DNA from: Kryptolebias marmoratus | Lineage: Eukaryota; Chordata; Actinopteri; Cyprinodontiformes; Rivulidae | Reading direction: 5' to 3' | Length of the DNA: 64,000 bases | Assembly (NCBI RefSeq): GCF_001649575.2 | Contig: NC_051443.1 | Location: 15,688,051 to 15,752,050, forward strand | Shown: in pieces, positions 61,633 through 64,000 of the stretch | Layout: the number at the start of each line of letters is the position of its first letter | Position numbering within the stretch: position 1 is the stretch's first letter | Program-made: the position numbers and the translations under genes | The notes under the pieces: generated by a model | Told to the model about the DNA's origin: nothing | Databases searched by the model: none | The model's input: the letters and a program-made list of their open reading frames with translations, nothing else

Positions 61633-63823
61633 GTGAGTATATTAAGACTTAATAGCAGCCTTTTCATGGTAAAGTGTGGTAATAATGTTGCATTTGACGT
61701 CCTGAAATCGTTTTGTTGTTAACAGGTATTCTTTAATACCAAGAGGAAGTACTCCAAGTGTTAGTGTGGGTCATACCTGCATGTTTATTCCCTCTGAAGA
61801 TGGAGGGAAAGGTAGAATCCTTATAGTTGGAGGAGCCAATCCCAGTGGGAGTTTCTCTGATTCCTGTGTTATAAACTTAGGTAAAAATAAGAACCAGTAA
61901 CAATAGGATAAGGCATTGAGTCGGGAATCGCAGTCATATATCAGTAAAACATTTGTTATATTTGTTGCTTCAACTTGATAAAACTGGACTGCATGTTTGT
62001 CTCTTTTTACCAGATAACCATGAGTGGGACACTTCCGAGTGGGAAGGTTTGGAGGCCCGATACGAACACTGCAGCTTTGTGCCAGAGAGCTGCCCACAGA
62101 GCCTCTGGGTGTTTGGTGGGGCACAGAAGGCAGGCAATCGCAACTGCATCCAGAAAATACAGCTTTCTGGTAAATCCCGCCTGAAATTTCCATTATAATC
62201 TGCAGTTGCATGCTCCTCGCAAAGCTGCTTTCTAAGTATGTGCCGTTACATAACCATACGGCGAGTTTGTACAGGAATTATAGGTTCAGGTTAAGACGAC
62301 GCGGTTCATTCTGTATATTCTGTGCCCAGATAATGAGCCTTGCTGGAAGAGTGTAATGGCAAAAGGAGAACCCCCAAGTCCCAGGACATACCATGCCAAC
62401 TCGGCCTGCATCGGGGACAAATTGTTTGTCTTTTCAGGTGGCGAAGCAGGTGCTGCTCCTGTCTCAGATGCTAAACTCCACATCTTTGACACAGGTTAGC
62501 ATGGAATGAACCTGCTGATTAACAAAAATATAAATAAAAAAAAAACAGTGCATGACACCGTAGTTAATTTTAATCACACATTGACGACAAGAGCGCACCT
62601 TATTCAAAATGTTGGTTCCACAGATGTTTTTAGTTAGTTTTACTTTTCATACCTCCTCTTAGGACTGAATGGACAGCTGTTAATGTTCTTAATTAGTGTT
62701 TCACGGACTCACCTTTTAATCTTGCTGCACATGCAAAAACAGGCCAATTTGCTTGTTCGCTATTTTTTTATTAATAGCTGATGTTTAATTGCTTTATACA
62801 TTTACTAGCATAACTGCTCTAAACTTCAAGGTCTAATTCAGTAGGAAAACAGAGAACACCTGTAGCAAGATCCTTGTATTAGAGTTGGGAAAGTGTAATC
62901 CATTTAAAGTTTACTCCCGCACGTTTGCAGACATATTCTCACATAAATGACTATGATAGTCGTGTTTTACACCAGCATATGTATTGAATTTGAGCTACCT
63001 CAGAAAAAAATTGATCTTTTAATAATTTCTACTTCTAACTTTGTTTTATTGTTGATACAAGTAATATTTTTTAGATATATGTTGTGTATCATTGTGTTTC
63101 AGTATCTTCCACTTGGTCACAGCCAGAAACTCATGGCAGGCAGCCAGCAGCCAGGCATGGCCACATTATTGCTGCAGTTGGCTGTAAGATTTACATTCAT
63201 GGAGGAATGGCTGGAGAGAAGTTCCACAATGATGTGTACTCCCTTGACTCAAGTAAATCCCTCTAAACGGTCTAAATGAGGTTCTGGGATGCTTTAAAAT
63301 TAGGTCTAAAAATACACACAAATCTGTCTTTAAAGGAAACATGAAGTGGGAGAAAGTACAGACCAAAGGAGATATACCACCAGGAGTAGCAGCCCATTCA
63401 GCTGTGGCACTAGGCGCAAACCTCTACATCTTTGGAGGAATGACTGCAGATGGCGCCATCAACTCCATGTACAGATTTAACACTGGTATACACTACTCTC
63501 CTTACTTTAAAGGCAATCTTTTGTAGTTCCCTTTTATTTATTAAGCTTTCAACAAGCAGGTTTTTTCATAAAATTCAATGTTTCATCTTGTGCTTCCAGA
63601 TAAAAACAGATGGACCCTGCTGAAATTTGCAGGAGACATGCCACCAAACCGCCTGGACCACTCCATGTGTTTAGTGCCGTGGCAGCTGTGTGAGGAGACT
63701 GGAGATGTGGAGCAAGCCAACAGCTCAATCTCTGTAGAAACAATAAATCTAGCTTTTGTATTTGGAGGGATGGACACACAGGGTGTCATATACAACGACT
63801 GTATTGTTACGGTGGTGAAATGA
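61580..63823 (+). CDS. rabepk: rabepk, Rab9 effector protein with kelch motifs (p40)
   Basis: RABEPK (p40) binds GTP-loaded Rab9 and supports return of mannose-6-phosphate receptors from late endosomes to the trans-Golgi. Seven coding exons (61580-61632, 61726-61880, 62014-62169, 62330-62494, 63103-63252, 63336-63485, 63600-63823) give 350 codons and a TGA. Introns after the first are all phase 1. The protein is six kelch repeats forming a beta propeller, each with a Gly-Gly pair (VGGAN, FGGAQ, SGGEA, HGGMA, FGGMT, FGGMD). The start MEFLPVLDPLDKPKEG matches the family's LPVLEPGDKP start, and the end IYNDCIVTVVK matches IYDDCIVTVVD. Human RABEPK is somewhat longer (about 372 residues) because of a longer acidic insert in the last repeat. 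The gene is divergent from rgs3. Confidence 0.97.
61726..61880 (+). CDS. rabepk: rabepk coding exon 2: kelch repeat 1
   Basis: The exon follows gttaacag and ends before GTAAAA. It encodes YSLIPRGSTPSVSVGHTCMF through a Gly-rich turn to ILIVGGANPSGSFSD, the first kelch repeat, matching VFIVGGANPNRSFSD in human p40. Confidence 0.95.
62014..62169 (+). CDS. rabepk: rabepk coding exon 3: kelch repeat 2
   Basis: The exon follows ctctttttaccag and precedes GTAAAT. It encodes ARYEHCSFVPESCPQSLWVF and GGAQKAGNRNCIQ, equal to the RYEHASFIP and WVFGGANQSGNRNCLQ segments of the family. Confidence 0.96.
62330..62494 (+). CDS. rabepk: rabepk coding exon 4: kelch repeat 3
   Basis: The exon follows tgtgcccag and precedes GTTAGC. 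It encodes GEPPSPRTYHANSACIGDKL and FVFSGGEAGAAPVSDAKLHI. The usual Phe-Gly-Gly is Phe-Ser-Gly-Gly here, a mild change in the repeat signature. Confidence 0.95.
62495..63102. other. rabepk intron 4
   Basis: 608 bases of AT-rich sequence with no repeat, RNA gene or conserved block seen. Confidence 0.8.
63103..63252 (+). CDS. rabepk: rabepk coding exon 5: kelch repeat 4
   Basis: The exon follows attgtgtttcag and precedes GTAAAT. It encodes TWSQPETHGRQPAARHGHII and IYIHGGMAGEKFHNDVYSLD, matching WSQPETLGNPPSPRHGHV and FIHGGLAGDRFYDDLHCID. The 608-base intron before it is the largest in the coding part. Confidence 0.95.
63336..63485 (+). CDS. rabepk: rabepk coding exon 6: kelch repeat 5
   Basis: The exon follows gtctttaaag and precedes GTATAC. 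It encodes MKWEKVQTKGDIPPGVAAHS and LYIFGGMTADGAINSMYRFN, matching AAHSAVAMGKHVYIFGGMTP of the family. Confidence 0.95.
63600..63823 (+). CDS. rabepk: rabepk last coding exon: kelch repeat 6
   Basis: The exon follows gtgcttccag. It encodes RWTLLKF, NRLDHSMCLVPW, a 24-residue acidic/Ser-rich insert, then FVFGGMDTQGVIYNDCIVTV and VK before TGA at 63821-63823. The insert replaces a longer acidic one in human. Confidence 0.97.
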
Positions 63824-63829
63824 AGAGTT

Positions 63830-63835
63830 AATAAA
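63830..63835 (+). terminator. rabepk: rabepk polyadenylation signal
   Basis: AATAAA starts seven bases after the stop codon, with GT/T-rich sequence following at about 63837-63865. This predicts a 3' UTR of only 30 bases or so. Confidence 0.6.
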
Positions 63836-63964
63836 ATTTGTGAACAAGTTTCTACCCTTGTTTGTGAACTGTAAAAGTTGGAATGCTTCATTCTGAGGCA
63901 GTCACATGTATCAGAACTAAATTAATGCAACAGGAGACCACCAAGGAACAGTTTGTATCAAACA

Positions 63965-63970
63965 TTTATT
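63965..63970 (-). terminator. polyadenylation signal of a convergent minus-strand gene, probably hspa5
   Basis: TTTATT on the plus strand reads AATAAA on the minus strand, at the very edge of the window. A minus-strand gene therefore probably ends near 63940-63950. In human, HSPA5 (BiP) lies tail to tail with RABEPK, so it is the likely candidate. This rests on synteny; no coding sequence of it is inside the window. Confidence 0.4.
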
Positions 63971-64000
63971 TCAGTGTCTTTCCAGAAGTACAAGGATTTG

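Noticed and set aside
1..64000. Searches for tRNA, rRNA, CRISPR arrays, viral genes and bacterial systems
   Set aside because: Nothing recognisable was seen; periodic runs are microsatellites and no retroviral coding region was found.

Overview
The window is vertebrate nuclear DNA, almost certainly from a teleost fish. Genes are split into short exons with GT-AG introns, the background is AT-rich, CA/GT and AT microsatellites are common, and several interspersed repeats resemble families common in teleosts. I found no bacterial-type operons, CRISPR arrays, rRNA or tRNA genes. One ambiguous base (n) sits at 25333.

Two protein genes account for the recognisable coding sequence. On the minus strand, from about 57.5 kb down past the left edge, lies an rgs3 gene (regulator of G-protein signalling 3). 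I could place 16 coding exons whose splice phases all agree. They give 595 codons in order: a short N-terminus, a C2 domain, a linker, a PDZ domain, a long low-complexity linker with conserved RGS3 blocks, and most of a PH-like module. The following exons, including the catalytic RGS domain, are not in the window and must lie to the left of position 1. Candidate internal promoters or first exons (about 38.5-38.9 kb, 20.0-20.7 kb and the first 160 bases) fit the known habit of RGS3 of making C2-, PDZ- and RGS-only isoforms.

On the plus strand, 61.1-63.8 kb, is a complete rabepk gene (Rab9 effector p40, kelch repeats) with seven coding exons, 350 codons and a very short 3' UTR. It is divergent from rgs3 across about 3.6 kb. 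A minus-strand polyadenylation signal at 63965-63970 suggests a convergent gene just beyond the right edge. HSPA5 is the neighbour expected from human synteny.

The rest is intronic or intergenic DNA with microsatellites, a TIR-bounded DNA-transposon copy (4310-5003), two copies of a fold-back MITE (41.7 and 50.0 kb), LINE-like tails (10.6, 41.2, 55.5 kb), a probable TIR element (60.0-60.3 kb), and some non-repetitive islands that may be regulatory. One coding-like island near 59.3-59.46 kb is unexplained. I did not find evidence for a novel biological system; the best leads are the alternative rgs3 promoters, the paired CRE/EGR cluster at the left edge, and the 59.3 kb island.
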